Shown here piece after piece: positions 35,131 through 43,322 of a stretch of 60,514 bases of DNA; position 1 is the stretch's first letter, and each line of letters begins with the position of its first letter. Origin of the DNA: DAOPZC01 sp035353175. Lineage in GTDB: Bacteria > Verrucomicrobiota > Kiritimatiellia > RFP12 > UBA1067. Location: contig DAOPZC010000024.1 in assembly GCA_035353175.1 (NCBI GenBank), positions 1 through 60,514 of the forward strand, written 5' to 3'. The translations under genes were made by a program, and so were the position numbers. The notes under the pieces were generated by a model. That model saw only the letters and a list, made by a program, of their open reading frames with translations, did no database searches and was not told where the DNA came from.

Positions 35131-35797
35131 ATGCTCTTTCGCATCTCTCCCGCATCTGCGTCACCGCAGCGCCCATGTCGCTCTGTTTGAAAAGAAAACT
35201 GCCCGCCACATACTGGTTGGCCCCATACTCCGCGCATTGAACCGCGGTTTCGAAATTGATCCCGCCATCCACCATGATGTCGAGCGCTTTGAACCCGTGG
35301 TCATCCGCATGGCGGCGCAACTCACGTATCTTCGGCAGCACCTCGCACATGAACGACTGCCCGCCGTAGCCGGGATTGACGGTCATGAAAAGCACCTCGT
35401 CGCAGAACGGCAGATACGGAAACAGCGACTTGGCCGAAGTCTGGGGACGGAGCACCAGACCCGACCGGACGCCGCGCGCCCGGATCGCCTGCAACGCGGC
35501 CCACACATCGCAGTCCGCCTCGACGTGGATCTGCACCGTCTGCGCGCCCGCGTCGATGAACCGTCCGGCATACAGGTCCGGTCGCGTCATCATCAGATGC
35601 ACGTGGCGGTAAAGCTGAGGGCAGACCCGCTTCGAGAGCGCCACCATGTCCGGCCCGAAACTCAGATTCGGCACGAAATGCGCGTCCATGATATCCAAAT
35701 GCAAGGCATCCGCATCAGACGTCTCGACCCGGCGGATTTCTTCGGCCAAACGGCCGTAATCCGCTGCCAACAAGGATGGAAGAACCTGAACCTTCAT
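35111..35797 (-). CDS. rpe: Ribulose-phosphate 3-epimerase
   Basis: TIM-barrel enzyme interconverting ribulose-5-P and xylulose-5-P. The start at 35797 gives MKVQVLPSLLAADYGRL, matching the family start. Metal and catalytic blocks: HLDIMDAHFVPN, HVHLM, TVNPGYGGQSF and MVDGGIN. The length of 228 residues is normal. It is first gene of the operon rpe-lepA-GH78-lepB. A well-formed promoter (35807-35835) places the transcription start only a few bases before the ATG, so the mRNA may be nearly leaderless. Confidence 0.95.
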   Translation of the reverse strand: MKVQVLPSLLAADYGRLAEEIRRVETSDADALHLDIMDAHFVPNLSFGPDMVALSKRVCPQLYRHVHLMMTRPDLYAGRFIDAGAQTVQIHVEADCDVWAALQAIRARGVRSGLVLRPQTSAKSLFPYLPFCDEVLFMTVNPGYGGQSFMCEVLPKIRELRRHADDHGFKALDIMVDGGINFETAVQCAEYGANQYVAGSFLFKQSDMGAAVTQMRERCERAYGTNTR

Positions 35798-35806
35798 AGG
35801 GCTCTT

Positions 35807-35835
35807 AGTATAAAGGAACGGCTTCCCCATTGCAA
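35807..35835 (-). promoter_or_regulatory. Sigma-70 type promoter for rpe-lepA-GH78-lepB
   Basis: On the reverse strand, TTGCAA (35830-35835) and TATACT (35807-35812) are 17 bases apart, close to consensus. The expected start point, about seven bases beyond the -10, is near 35800, only about three bases before the rpe ATG at 35797. Confidence 0.65.
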
Positions 35836-35862
35836 ACGCCGCACAGGGAAATTATGGAGGAG

Positions 35863-35896
35863 CTCAGCGGTTTACCGAACCCTGGTCGACAAGCCT
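35863..35896. repeat. Dispersed intergenic repeat, copy A
   Basis: A stretch of about 33 bases that matches the one at 38140-38172 at about 27 positions (shared core TTTACCG-ACCCTG and the end ACAAGCC). The two flank the alpha-galactosidase gene in the same orientation. Too short and diverged to be coding; possibly a remnant of a mobile intergenic element. Confidence 0.5.
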
Positions 35897-35952
35897 GCCT
35901 GACACACCCACGGAAACCGGGTCCTTCACCGCATCTCCCGACGCGCGCCTCC

Positions 35953-38040
35953 TCATTTTCGCGCGCGACGCTCCTGGCAACGAATGCAGTCCGGTTCAAT
36001 TCTGATCATGAACGTCGCATGTCCCGGGACATCGACCGCGATTCCGTCCCGATGAAGGCCGAGACTTTTCTGCCGCCAGAGATCTTGGACCCAGCACTCG
36101 CCGGAAAGCCCCGCTTCGGAGAACTTGAACGTGACCGTGCGCTTGAACGGATAACGATTCACGATACCGGCGGCAGAACTTCCGTCTTCAAGCGGACGCC
36201 ACCAGATGTCCGTCTCCTCGTCATGATGAACGCGTTCCGCCTGCCGTCCCAGCGTATCCTGGTTGAGGGCAAGCACATCGTCGTTCATCAACAGCCCTTT
36301 CGTGAAGTCGCTCATATGGTTGAGGTCGCAGCCCAGAAGGAGCGGGGCGTTGAGAAGGCACCACAGCGACATGTGCGTATATTGTTCGTTGTTCGAAAGA
36401 AACGATTCGTGCATCCCGAAGTCCGTGTCGAGGTAGCCGACCACCATCATGTCCGGATCGCACCAGAACCCCGGGCGCGTGTACTTATACGCCTCGGCGT
36501 AAGACTCCGTCGCGTTGAGGACACACGTCCAGTTGTCCTTGAGGTCGCCCCAACTGCGCCACACCTGCGCCCCCGCCGCTTCGCCCCAGCTCTGCACGTC
36601 GCCCATGCCGTACTGGCAGAACGCATGCACAATGTCGCGGTTCTGCGCGCGAAGACACTGGGACATGAGACGGTACGGTTTCGCATAGTCATCCACGGTC
36701 GGCTTGCGTCCTTTCGTCTCCTTCGCAAACACCTTGCCATATCCGCACCAATCGTGCTTCAGGTAGTCGATGCCCCAGTCCGCCCAGGTCTTCGCGTCAA
36801 TCGCCTCGTGACCGAGAGAGCCCTCGCATCCGCCGCACGTCTTGTCGCCGGGGGACGAGTAGATGCCGATTTTGAGACCGAACCCGTGCACGTAATCCGC
36901 GAGCGCCTTCATATCCGGAAATTTCGCCTGGGGGATGAAACGGCCCTCGGCGTCACGCACGGGACCGGCATGATCCGCATTGCCCTTCTCGCCCGCCCCG
37001 CTGTTCTTCATCCACCAGTCGTCGATGTTCACGTACGCCCAGCCGTGATCCGCAAGGCCCGACTCGTGCATCCCGCGCGCGATTTCGCGCACTTTCGCGT
37101 CCGTGACACTGCCGCCATAGATGTTCCAGCTGTTCCAGCCCATCGGCGGCGTCAAGGCAATCTTCTCGCCCACCTTGAGCGTGAATTTCCGTTCGGCCTT
37201 TCCCTTCGCGTTCTCGGCCTTCAAAACGAGCTCGTAGTCCCCCGCCTCGGCCACGCTTCCACTCAGCAGCCGCGTCTGCGGATCGAACTTCACGCCTTTC
37301 AGCTTCTCCGCCTTCAATCCCTCGACCGTCAGCGTTACCGGGCTCCGGCCGGTGACAGGAATGCGGTAGAGGATAGGATGCCCCGGCCGCACGCCCCACA
37401 CGGCCGCGCCGTTGATGCGCGGTTCCTGAGCCTCGGGCGGCGTGAGGACTCCCCACTGATCGAGAAGCGGATCGTCCTTCACGGGTTCGAGCTTCGCACC
37501 GTCATTGAACGTGAACCGCGCGTCTGCCCAGTCGCCGTGTCCGCAGAGATAGCCGGCCCAGAATCCGCCATCCGAGCATTCGAGCAGAATCCATTGCGCG
37601 CCTTCGAGGTCGGCATGCAGCGGCTTCGGCGCATCCTTCTCCTTGATGACACCGGAATCGCACACCTTCCTGCCGTCCGCGTACACGCGGAACGAGCACG
37701 ACCCCCAGTTCTTGCCCGTCCGCCAGGATGCCGGATACTCCTGCGTCTCCCGATCGACCCCGACAACGGCATCAAATGCCGCCACCCTGCCGTCCGCCCG
37801 GAAGAACATCAGGCTTTCGGAATGGGTTCCGACGCCGCGTTCATAGGTCTTATCCCCTAGCCGCAGGGGCTTGCCGAGAATCGACCGGCGCGCTTGCGCT
37901 TTGGCGCCCATGCCACAGGACATGGCCGAGAGATCGAACTCGTCAAGGTACTTCACCTCGGCAGCCGACGCCCCTGTGCCGAAAACCGTGCACCCCGCGA
38001 GTGCCCCCATGACCAGCCAGCCGTATCCTACTCTCATCAT
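35953..38040 (-). CDS. Alpha-galactosidase (GH27) with N-terminal NPCBM domain, possible lipoprotein
   Basis: 695 residues. Two ATGs lie in tandem at 38040 and 38037. The hydrophobic N-terminus contains LAGC, a possible lipobox. Residues about 30-175 form an NPCBM sugar-binding domain (GKPLRLGDKTYERGVGTHSE, FDAVVGVDRE). An Ig-like segment follows (residues 215-285), then a GH27 barrel starting LTPPMGWNSWNIYGG near 292. The probable nucleophile Asp is in DYLKHDWCGYG near 430, the acid/base Asp in GFWCDPDMM near 527. It ends with an all-beta domain. It would release alpha-galactose from galactomannan or raffinose-type glycans. It lies at the downstream end of a same-strand cluster of secreted carbohydrate-active genes. 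Confidence 0.92.
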   Translation of the reverse strand: MMRVGYGWLVMGALAGCTVFGTGASAAEVKYLDEFDLSAMSCGMGAKAQARRSILGKPLRLGDKTYERGVGTHSESLMFFRADGRVAAFDAVVGVDRETQEYPASWRTGKNWGSCSFRVYADGRKVCDSGVIKEKDAPKPLHADLEGAQWILLECSDGGFWAGYLCGHGDWADARFTFNDGAKLEPVKDDPLLDQWGVLTPPEAQEPRINGAAVWGVRPGHPILYRIPVTGRSPVTLTVEGLKAEKLKGVKFDPQTRLLSGSVAEAGDYELVLKAENAKGKAERKFTLKVGEKIALTPPMGWNSWNIYGGSVTDAKVREIARGMHESGLADHGWAYVNIDDWWMKNSGAGEKGNADHAGPVRDAEGRFIPQAKFPDMKALADYVHGFGLKIGIYSSPGDKTCGGCEGSLGHEAIDAKTWADWGIDYLKHDWCGYGKVFAKETKGRKPTVDDYAKPYRLMSQCLRAQNRDIVHAFCQYGMGDVQSWGEAAGAQVWRSWGDLKDNWTCVLNATESYAEAYKYTRPGFWCDPDMMVVGYLDTDFGMHESFLSNNEQYTHMSLWCLLNAPLLLGCDLNHMSDFTKGLLMNDDVLALNQDTLGRQAERVHHDEETDIWWRPLEDGSSAAGIVNRYPFKRTVTFKFSEAGLSGECWVQDLWRQKSLGLHRDGIAVDVPGHATFMIRIEPDCIRCQERRARK

Positions 38041-38139
38041 TCTCAGCCCTTTCTATCACCTGACGGTAAACCAAGTGAAACGTATCATCATAAAACTGAA
38101 CACCAAATGCAAATCACGAAATGCAAATAAGGGATGGGA

Positions 38140-38172
38140 CTTAGCGATTTACCGGACCCTGATTAACAAGCC
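38140..38172. repeat. Dispersed intergenic repeat, copy B
   Basis: Second copy of the repeat at 35863-35896, same orientation. This copy is followed immediately by a perfect hairpin (38173-38197). Confidence 0.5.
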
Positions 38173-38197
38173 GGAAAGCCGAGCTTTTCGGCTTTCC
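38173..38197 (-). terminator. Perfect hairpin downstream of the BSP remnant
   Basis: GGAAAGCCGA (38173-38182) and TCGGCTTTCC (38188-38197) form a 10-bp perfect stem with a five-base loop, two bases beyond the stop of the remnant gene. No T tract follows on the reverse strand, so it may be a terminator or an mRNA 3'-end stabiliser. Confidence 0.45.
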
Positions 38198-38199
38198 CA

Positions 38200-38403
38200 T
38201 CAGTGCCCTTCGCTCAGCCGAGAACGCTGGGCCACGAGCCACTCCTCGCCCAGTTGCTGCACGCTCTTGCCGGACCACGTTCGCCAGAGCGACTCGTCGT
38301 AACGCCCCTCTCGAACGGCCGCATTCAGTTTCTTCACGAGATCGCGGTCGAACGTCCGCGTCACCCAATCCAAGAAGTTTGCAGAGGTGCGATGGCGCAC
38401 CAT
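38200..38403 (-). pseudogene. C-terminal remnant of a basic secretory protein (BSP) family peptidase
   Basis: A 67-codon frame. Its sequence (TSANFLDWVTRTFDRDLVKK, NAAVREGRYDESLWR, GKSVQQLGEEW) is the C-terminal part of BSP-family proteins, which normally have about 200 or more residues with a HExxH-type zinc site and a signal peptide. Neither is present, and only 46 bases separate it from the next gene upstream, so the N-terminal part has been lost. An AGGA lies before the ATG, so a short peptide could still be made. The family match is from memory of the family pattern; a profile search would settle it. Confidence 0.65.
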
Positions 38404-38449
38404 TTCGTTCCTGTCATTTTAATTTACGACAGTCCTCTCAATCTTCGCA

Positions 38450-41400
38450 TCAACGGATTATGACCATTAAGCCACGCCGCGTGACGTCGAGGACGAACGC
38501 GCCGCCGACCAGCGAGAACGACGTGCCCCAGCCGTCGGGGTTGATGTTACCCGCCGTCCAACCCGCGAGGTCGGTCGCCGCTTCCGCCTGCGTGCCCGTG
38601 GCGATCACGTAGCGTCCAGGCTGGGGATGCGCGGCGAAGGTCACGGTTCCGTTCGCCGGAACGAAAAGCGTTCCCGACGTCGTGGCGAGCGGAAGCGAGT
38701 CTGCGGCCAGATCCGCGCCGTCGGGGATCGCCACGTTCGCGGAAACCGTCGCGTTCGCCATCGCGACGTCCAAGACGAGCGTGCCCGTACCGCGCACCGT
38801 GCCAGTGAGCGCATCCGCCGTGCCGGGCTGCAACGTGGACGGACCGTTCAAAAACACCTCGCCCGCGCCCGCGAGAGACTTCACCACGTGGCCTTCGCCT
38901 TCCACCTTCAACGTCGCACCTAGCGCCACCTCCACATCGCTGTTCGCAGGGATGACCGCCCCCACCGCGCCCTTCTCCAACGAACGCGAGAGCGTGATCG
39001 CCTCGTCGTCGGTGAGGGCCTGGTCGAAAATGCGCACGTCGTCAATGAGGCATCCCGTGTATGACGTGCCGGCATTGTTGCAGTTGAGATAGAGGTCCTG
39101 CGCGAGGATGTTGATGTCAAAGTCAGTCCGCGTGGACTCGCGCCGGCCGTCGCGGAACATTTTGAGAATGCGCCGAGATGGATCGCCGACGATCACGACG
39201 TGCGTCCACCCGCCCTGTTCAGGCGTACTGTTGTTCGACCAGCTAAATCTCTGCGGATTGGCAGTTCCGGCCACAACCTCCAAACGGCGAGGGCAACCAT
39301 TGAAGCGCAAGCGGAAACTATTCGTCGCCACTGCCGGATCACCCCAGAAGAGCACGTTCGATGTTTCCGTCGGCGCACCCGGGAAGAGCCGCACCGAGAC
39401 CGTAAACGGCGCGCTCCCCGTGGGGACGTTCTCCGGAAAATCCGCCGCCGGCAGCTTCATCGAAGTCGAGTACGTGATGCACCGGCCATAGCTGCGTTCG
39501 AGCGCCTGGCTGCTTGGGGTCGGTGAAATCTTGTCGTTTGCGACGAGGGACGCATGCCCCATCGTATCCTTGCCCAGGTCGCTTGCGTCGTCGAACGTCC
39601 ACTGGCACACGGGATCAGGCAGCAGCGTGGCAGGATCGGCCACGGCGGCATGCGACCGCTCGTATTCCTCTTTCACTTCCGCGGCCGTCAGCGCCCGGTT
39701 CCACACGCACGCTTCATCGATGCCCCCGTAGAATCGATGGTTCGCCCCTGTGTTTCCACCGCTGGAATCGTTGTTGCCGAACATCAACGAGGCCGATGAC
39801 GGAATCGCCAGATCGTACGTCGTCGTTTTTTCGCTCGTGAGTTCACCGTCGTAGTAGACCTTCAACGAACGGGCGGCGTATGAAACGGCGATATGGTGCC
39901 ACTGGCCGTCCGTCAACCCCGGGCACGAGACGACGGGGGAATTCGGGCCATCGGAAGTCGACCAGTTGACGATGCAGACGTTGATCCGGTCGCTCACACG
40001 TTGCCAGATGGTCATCTGAGTTCCGTTCCCCCCCCAGTTACCCTCGCGGAAAAGATAGGAAACATCGGGATTGTCTGCGGCCGGACGCGTCCAGAAACTC
40101 ACCGTAATGGGGTCGTTTCCTGTCGGGAAGTTATTCGTACGATTCAACCCGGACACCTCGTAACGACCGCACCCCGTGCCCACCGAACTTTTGTCAAGTT
40201 GAAGCGCCGGGCGATACGCCACGCCCGAAAGGCTCTGCGTGGCGACGCCGGACGCAATCGAACCCGACGACAGGTGGAGTCCGTTCGGCCCGAAATCGCG
40301 GCCCAAATCGTTCGCATCGTCGAACGGCCAGTAGGCCGCGAGCCCCTTGCGGCAGATCGGGCGGCGCAACGTAAGCGTGCCCGCGGCCACCGTGGTGCCC
40401 CCCGTGTAGGCGTTCTCGCCCGTCAGCACCTGTTCGTAGTCGGGGCCGTTTTTCACCACGTCCGTCTTGCCGTAGATGCGCGCGCCGAACACCTGAGGCG
40501 AACGCACGGCCGTACCCGTGAGCGTGAGCGTCGTGTTGTCCGCCATCTGAACGCCGCCCACCGCGCCCTCGCCGGAGAGGTTCGCGAGCGTCTGGTCCGC
40601 GGGGAAGATGAATCGTCCGGGGCCGTTCGCAATCAGCCGGACGTTTTCGGAGATCGTCGCCCCGGACTTGAATTCGAAATCGCCCGTGTAGAGCGCCAGC
40701 CACCCGTCAAAATCGTATGCGCTGTAGGCGCGCCCCGTCCAGCCGCCGAAATGGGTGATGCCGCCCGTCCCCATCACCATTCCACGATACACCGGCGGAG
40801 TTGACCAATACGATTCGCCGCCGCTCACATAGAGGTTGTGGCCGTTCAAATCTAGTTTGCAGGCATCGTGACCCACGATATGGTAGCCCACGGTGAGGTC
40901 CTGTTCCAGCCGAACAGTCGAACTGTCGTATTGGTAAAGGTATGAGAGCTGAAGATAGCAACGCGTTGACGCGATGACCAGCGTCAACGTGTTGCACGCT
41001 TGAATGCCGCGCTTGTAGAACGTGAAGTCGCTCGTCGGCTCCAGCCGAAACGTTCCGCCCCCCAGCAAGATGACATGCTCTGTGCCATCTTTGGTGTTCC
41101 AATTATTGGGATGGTTCATCTGCCACTTGATCGTGGTGCCGGCCTCAATGAAAAGTTGAGGTTTTCCCATCCATAAAAAATTGTTACCGCTGAAAGTCAG
41201 GGTCCCCTGGTTGGCCTTTGTGACGAGGCCGGCGATTTTCAGGTCCGTGGTGTTGTTGGTGAGCGCCGCGCCATCGGCGAGCGCGCTTACGTCGTACACA
41301 CAGTTGAGCGAGAGGAGCTCCTCCGCCGTGTAGGACGAATTCTTCGCCGTCCAGTTCGCAGGGACGCTCCAGTTGCCGCCCGAGGCCGCGCCCGACCACA

Positions 41401-41476
41401 CGTTCGTTCCGTCAATCGCCCACACTGTCGTACCCACGATGAGCGCGTGTACCATGACAAGAATCGATTTTTTCAT
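38450..41476 (-). CDS. Secreted LamG-domain, autotransporter-type strand-repeat surface protein
   Basis: 1008 residues with a signal peptide from the ATG at 41476 (MKKSILVMVHALIVGTTVWA). Residues 20-390 are beta-strand-rich with the autotransporter-associated block GENAYTGGTTVAAGTLTL near 365. Two LamG/concanavalin-like domains follow (GLAAYWPFDDANDLG near 390, DPVCQWTFDDASDLG near 620), each with a W-H-H/W-T-H-V strand and a D-E/D-D...FDQALT ending. A further strand-repeat region ends the protein (GAGEVFLNGPSTL), followed by VTRRGLMVIIR at the C-terminus. No beta-barrel translocator is seen. A run of G residues in the coding strand near 40028-40035 could slip. Likely a surface adhesin or glycan-binding protein; function unknown. 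Confidence 0.78.
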   Translation of the reverse strand: MKKSILVMVHALIVGTTVWAIDGTNVWSGAASGGNWSVPANWTAKNSSYTAEELLSLNCVYDVSALADGAALTNNTTDLKIAGLVTKANQGTLTFSGNNFLWMGKPQLFIEAGTTIKWQMNHPNNWNTKDGTEHVILLGGGTFRLEPTSDFTFYKRGIQACNTLTLVIASTRCYLQLSYLYQYDSSTVRLEQDLTVGYHIVGHDACKLDLNGHNLYVSGGESYWSTPPVYRGMVMGTGGITHFGGWTGRAYSAYDFDGWLALYTGDFEFKSGATISENVRLIANGPGRFIFPADQTLANLSGEGAVGGVQMADNTTLTLTGTAVRSPQVFGARIYGKTDVVKNGPDYEQVLTGENAYTGGTTVAAGTLTLRRPICRKGLAAYWPFDDANDLGRDFGPNGLHLSSGSIASGVATQSLSGVAYRPALQLDKSSVGTGCGRYEVSGLNRTNNFPTGNDPITVSFWTRPAADNPDVSYLFREGNWGGNGTQMTIWQRVSDRINVCIVNWSTSDGPNSPVVSCPGLTDGQWHHIAVSYAARSLKVYYDGELTSEKTTTYDLAIPSSASLMFGNNDSSGGNTGANHRFYGGIDEACVWNRALTAAEVKEEYERSHAAVADPATLLPDPVCQWTFDDASDLGKDTMGHASLVANDKISPTPSSQALERSYGRCITYSTSMKLPAADFPENVPTGSAPFTVSVRLFPGAPTETSNVLFWGDPAVATNSFRLRFNGCPRRLEVVAGTANPQRFSWSNNSTPEQGGWTHVVIVGDPSRRILKMFRDGRRESTRTDFDINILAQDLYLNCNNAGTSYTGCLIDDVRIFDQALTDDEAITLSRSLEKGAVGAVIPANSDVEVALGATLKVEGEGHVVKSLAGAGEVFLNGPSTLQPGTADALTGTVRGTGTLVLDVAMANATVSANVAIPDGADLAADSLPLATTSGTLFVPANGTVTFAAHPQPGRYVIATGTQAEAATDLAGWTAGNINPDGWGTSFSLVGGAFVLDVTRRGLMVIIR

Positions 41477-41551
41477 TTCACACCTGACCTTTCTTCCACT
41501 CAGGCTTTCATCCCCAACAATCAAAGCCCCTTATGCCCGCCTGCGAAAACG

Positions 41552-43222
41552 TCACTCGGCCAGCTTCAGCGCTTTCTGGTCCGTGGCGGATTTCCGCTGG
41601 AACTTCAGCGCGCCCGGACAATCGTCCTGCGGGCCGAATCCGGAATATGACATGTTGAACCACTCCACCTCGCCGCATCCGTCGTAGACGGTCACGTTCG
41701 GCGTAGTCTTCACAAAGCCGCCGGCGGCCACGAGCAGACGCCCGCGGAGATGTTTGATGATCGTGATGCCGTCGAGCTTGAAGCCCTTGTTGTTGAAGTA
41801 GGAGCAGCCCAGGAGACGCGTATCCCAGCCCCCCACCTCGTAGCCGATCTTGCCCGTGTCGGCATAGCAGTCGCGGAGGATCGTGGAGGAGGCGGCAATG
41901 CGGAAGTTGATGGAGTCCTTCAGCATCTCGCACGGCTCGCCCGGCTTCACGGGCGGGAGCGGACCGCCCCACACGTGGCAGCGCGTGAGACGGTTCGACC
42001 CGCCGCTCGCCACGTTGAAGCCGATCGTGTAGTCCACCACCACGCAGTCCGTGTAGTGGCTGTCGCCACCGTTCACATAGACGCCCGAGTTGCCCGCAAG
42101 CCCGGGGATCACGCACTTAAAGTAGAGGTTGTTGGCGATCAGCTCGCACCCGCCGTCCACGCGCAGACCATACGCGCGGCCGTTGAGGAACGTGGCGTCC
42201 TTGAGCGTGAAGTGCGCAAATCCCGCAAGCCGCATACACGAGGCAAGCCCCGCGCCATCGATGCAGCCGCCCTTCACAAAACGGTTGTAGTCGTGCATGG
42301 TGCCGCCGGAGCCGTCGACCTCCAGCACGTAGTCCATCGCCTGCACGGCCACCAGTTTCGCGTTCTTGTTCATCTGGATCGAGCAGCCGTTCGCGACGCG
42401 CACGGGGGACGCGATGCGGTAGGTTCCACGCGGCACCGTGAGGACGCCTGAAGGCGTGGCGGCAATCGCGCGGCGGAAACGGCCGGAGTCGTCCGTTTCA
42501 CTCGCATAACGCGGAAACTCGTCGAGCGAATGGTCGGAATCGAACATCACAAGGGGAACCTTGTCCTCGGCCAACTGCACGGGCGGATCCGTCACCACGA
42601 GTTTGACCGAGCGGATCTCGAATCCATGCGGTTTCGCGAGCGTGTCCGGACACAGCCATTTGCCGAAGCAGAACCCCACCTTCTTGATGAGGCGGAAGTC
42701 GGGGCGCGCATCTGGGGCCACGCGCGGATGGCCCGGCCAGTGCGTGAACGGGCGCATCAGAGGGCACGGCAGCACGATCTCCTGCCAGTCGGGTCCGATT
42801 GGCAGACTCGTGAGCCCCCATGTGACGCCGTCACTCTGCACGAGCGACACCTCCACGGCCCGCGTGTCGGGATCCGTCGCGCGAACCGTCAGGTGCAGCG
42901 CGCCATACGCGCCCGAGTCGGTGACGTCCGCAAAGAGACGCGCGCCATCGAACGGGAAACCGAACGACCGCGCATCCGGCTGCCCCGCAAAGGCGTTCGG
43001 CTCGGCCTTGAACACATACGGCTTCGCCACCGCATCCGGCAGCGCCTCCCGCACGACGTCCGCGCACAGTCCCAGCGCCATACCGAACACCCAAAACCCA
43101 ACAATCGCTATTTTGCAGAGTAGAGACCTCTGCCTCGGCTTCGCCGACGCGGAATCCCCCTCGTCAAACCGGACGCGCGGTTTTCCGGCATCCGGCATTC
43201 CACATGAAACTGTCTCTTGCAT
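41552..43222 (-). CDS. Secreted right-handed beta-helix protein (pectate-lyase-like fold)
   Basis: 556 residues. About 37 charged residues precede a hydrophobic segment (IAIVGFWVFGMALGLCA), an unusually long n-region for a signal; no nearer start codon is available in frame. Residues about 60-210 form a beta-sandwich. From about 230 there is the P-loop-like start of a beta-helix (DSGRFRRAIAATPSGVLTVPRGTYRI), then many short coils rich in Asn, Gly and Val (FTLKDATFLNGRAYGLRVDGG, NSGVYVNGGDSHYTDCVVVDY). This is the architecture of polysaccharide lyases and GH28/GH55-like enzymes. Catalytic residues cannot be assigned. It lies between GH39 and the LamG gene, 75-100 base gaps, same strand. Confidence 0.7.
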   Translation of the reverse strand: MQETVSCGMPDAGKPRVRFDEGDSASAKPRQRSLLCKIAIVGFWVFGMALGLCADVVREALPDAVAKPYVFKAEPNAFAGQPDARSFGFPFDGARLFADVTDSGAYGALHLTVRATDPDTRAVEVSLVQSDGVTWGLTSLPIGPDWQEIVLPCPLMRPFTHWPGHPRVAPDARPDFRLIKKVGFCFGKWLCPDTLAKPHGFEIRSVKLVVTDPPVQLAEDKVPLVMFDSDHSLDEFPRYASETDDSGRFRRAIAATPSGVLTVPRGTYRIASPVRVANGCSIQMNKNAKLVAVQAMDYVLEVDGSGGTMHDYNRFVKGGCIDGAGLASCMRLAGFAHFTLKDATFLNGRAYGLRVDGGCELIANNLYFKCVIPGLAGNSGVYVNGGDSHYTDCVVVDYTIGFNVASGGSNRLTRCHVWGGPLPPVKPGEPCEMLKDSINFRIAASSTILRDCYADTGKIGYEVGGWDTRLLGCSYFNNKGFKLDGITIIKHLRGRLLVAAGGFVKTTPNVTVYDGCGEVEWFNMSYSGFGPQDDCPGALKFQRKSATDQKALKLAE

Positions 43223-43322
43223 GGCTCTAGCGTATCCCCTTTCACGTGTTCTAGTTTGGCCGGCGGGTCAACAAATGCCGCGCACACACGAGGTCTATCT
43301 CAGCAACCATCAGGTATCCTTG

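Noticed and set aside
29929..35190. 1753-codon open frame on the forward strand
   Set aside because: It lies antisense across lepB, GH78, lepA and part of rpe, all with clear family matches. The translation is rich in Arg, His and Pro, as expected of a shadow frame in GC-rich DNA.
35830..37860. 676-codon forward open frame
   Set aside because: Antisense to the GH27 gene; no ribosome site or family pattern.
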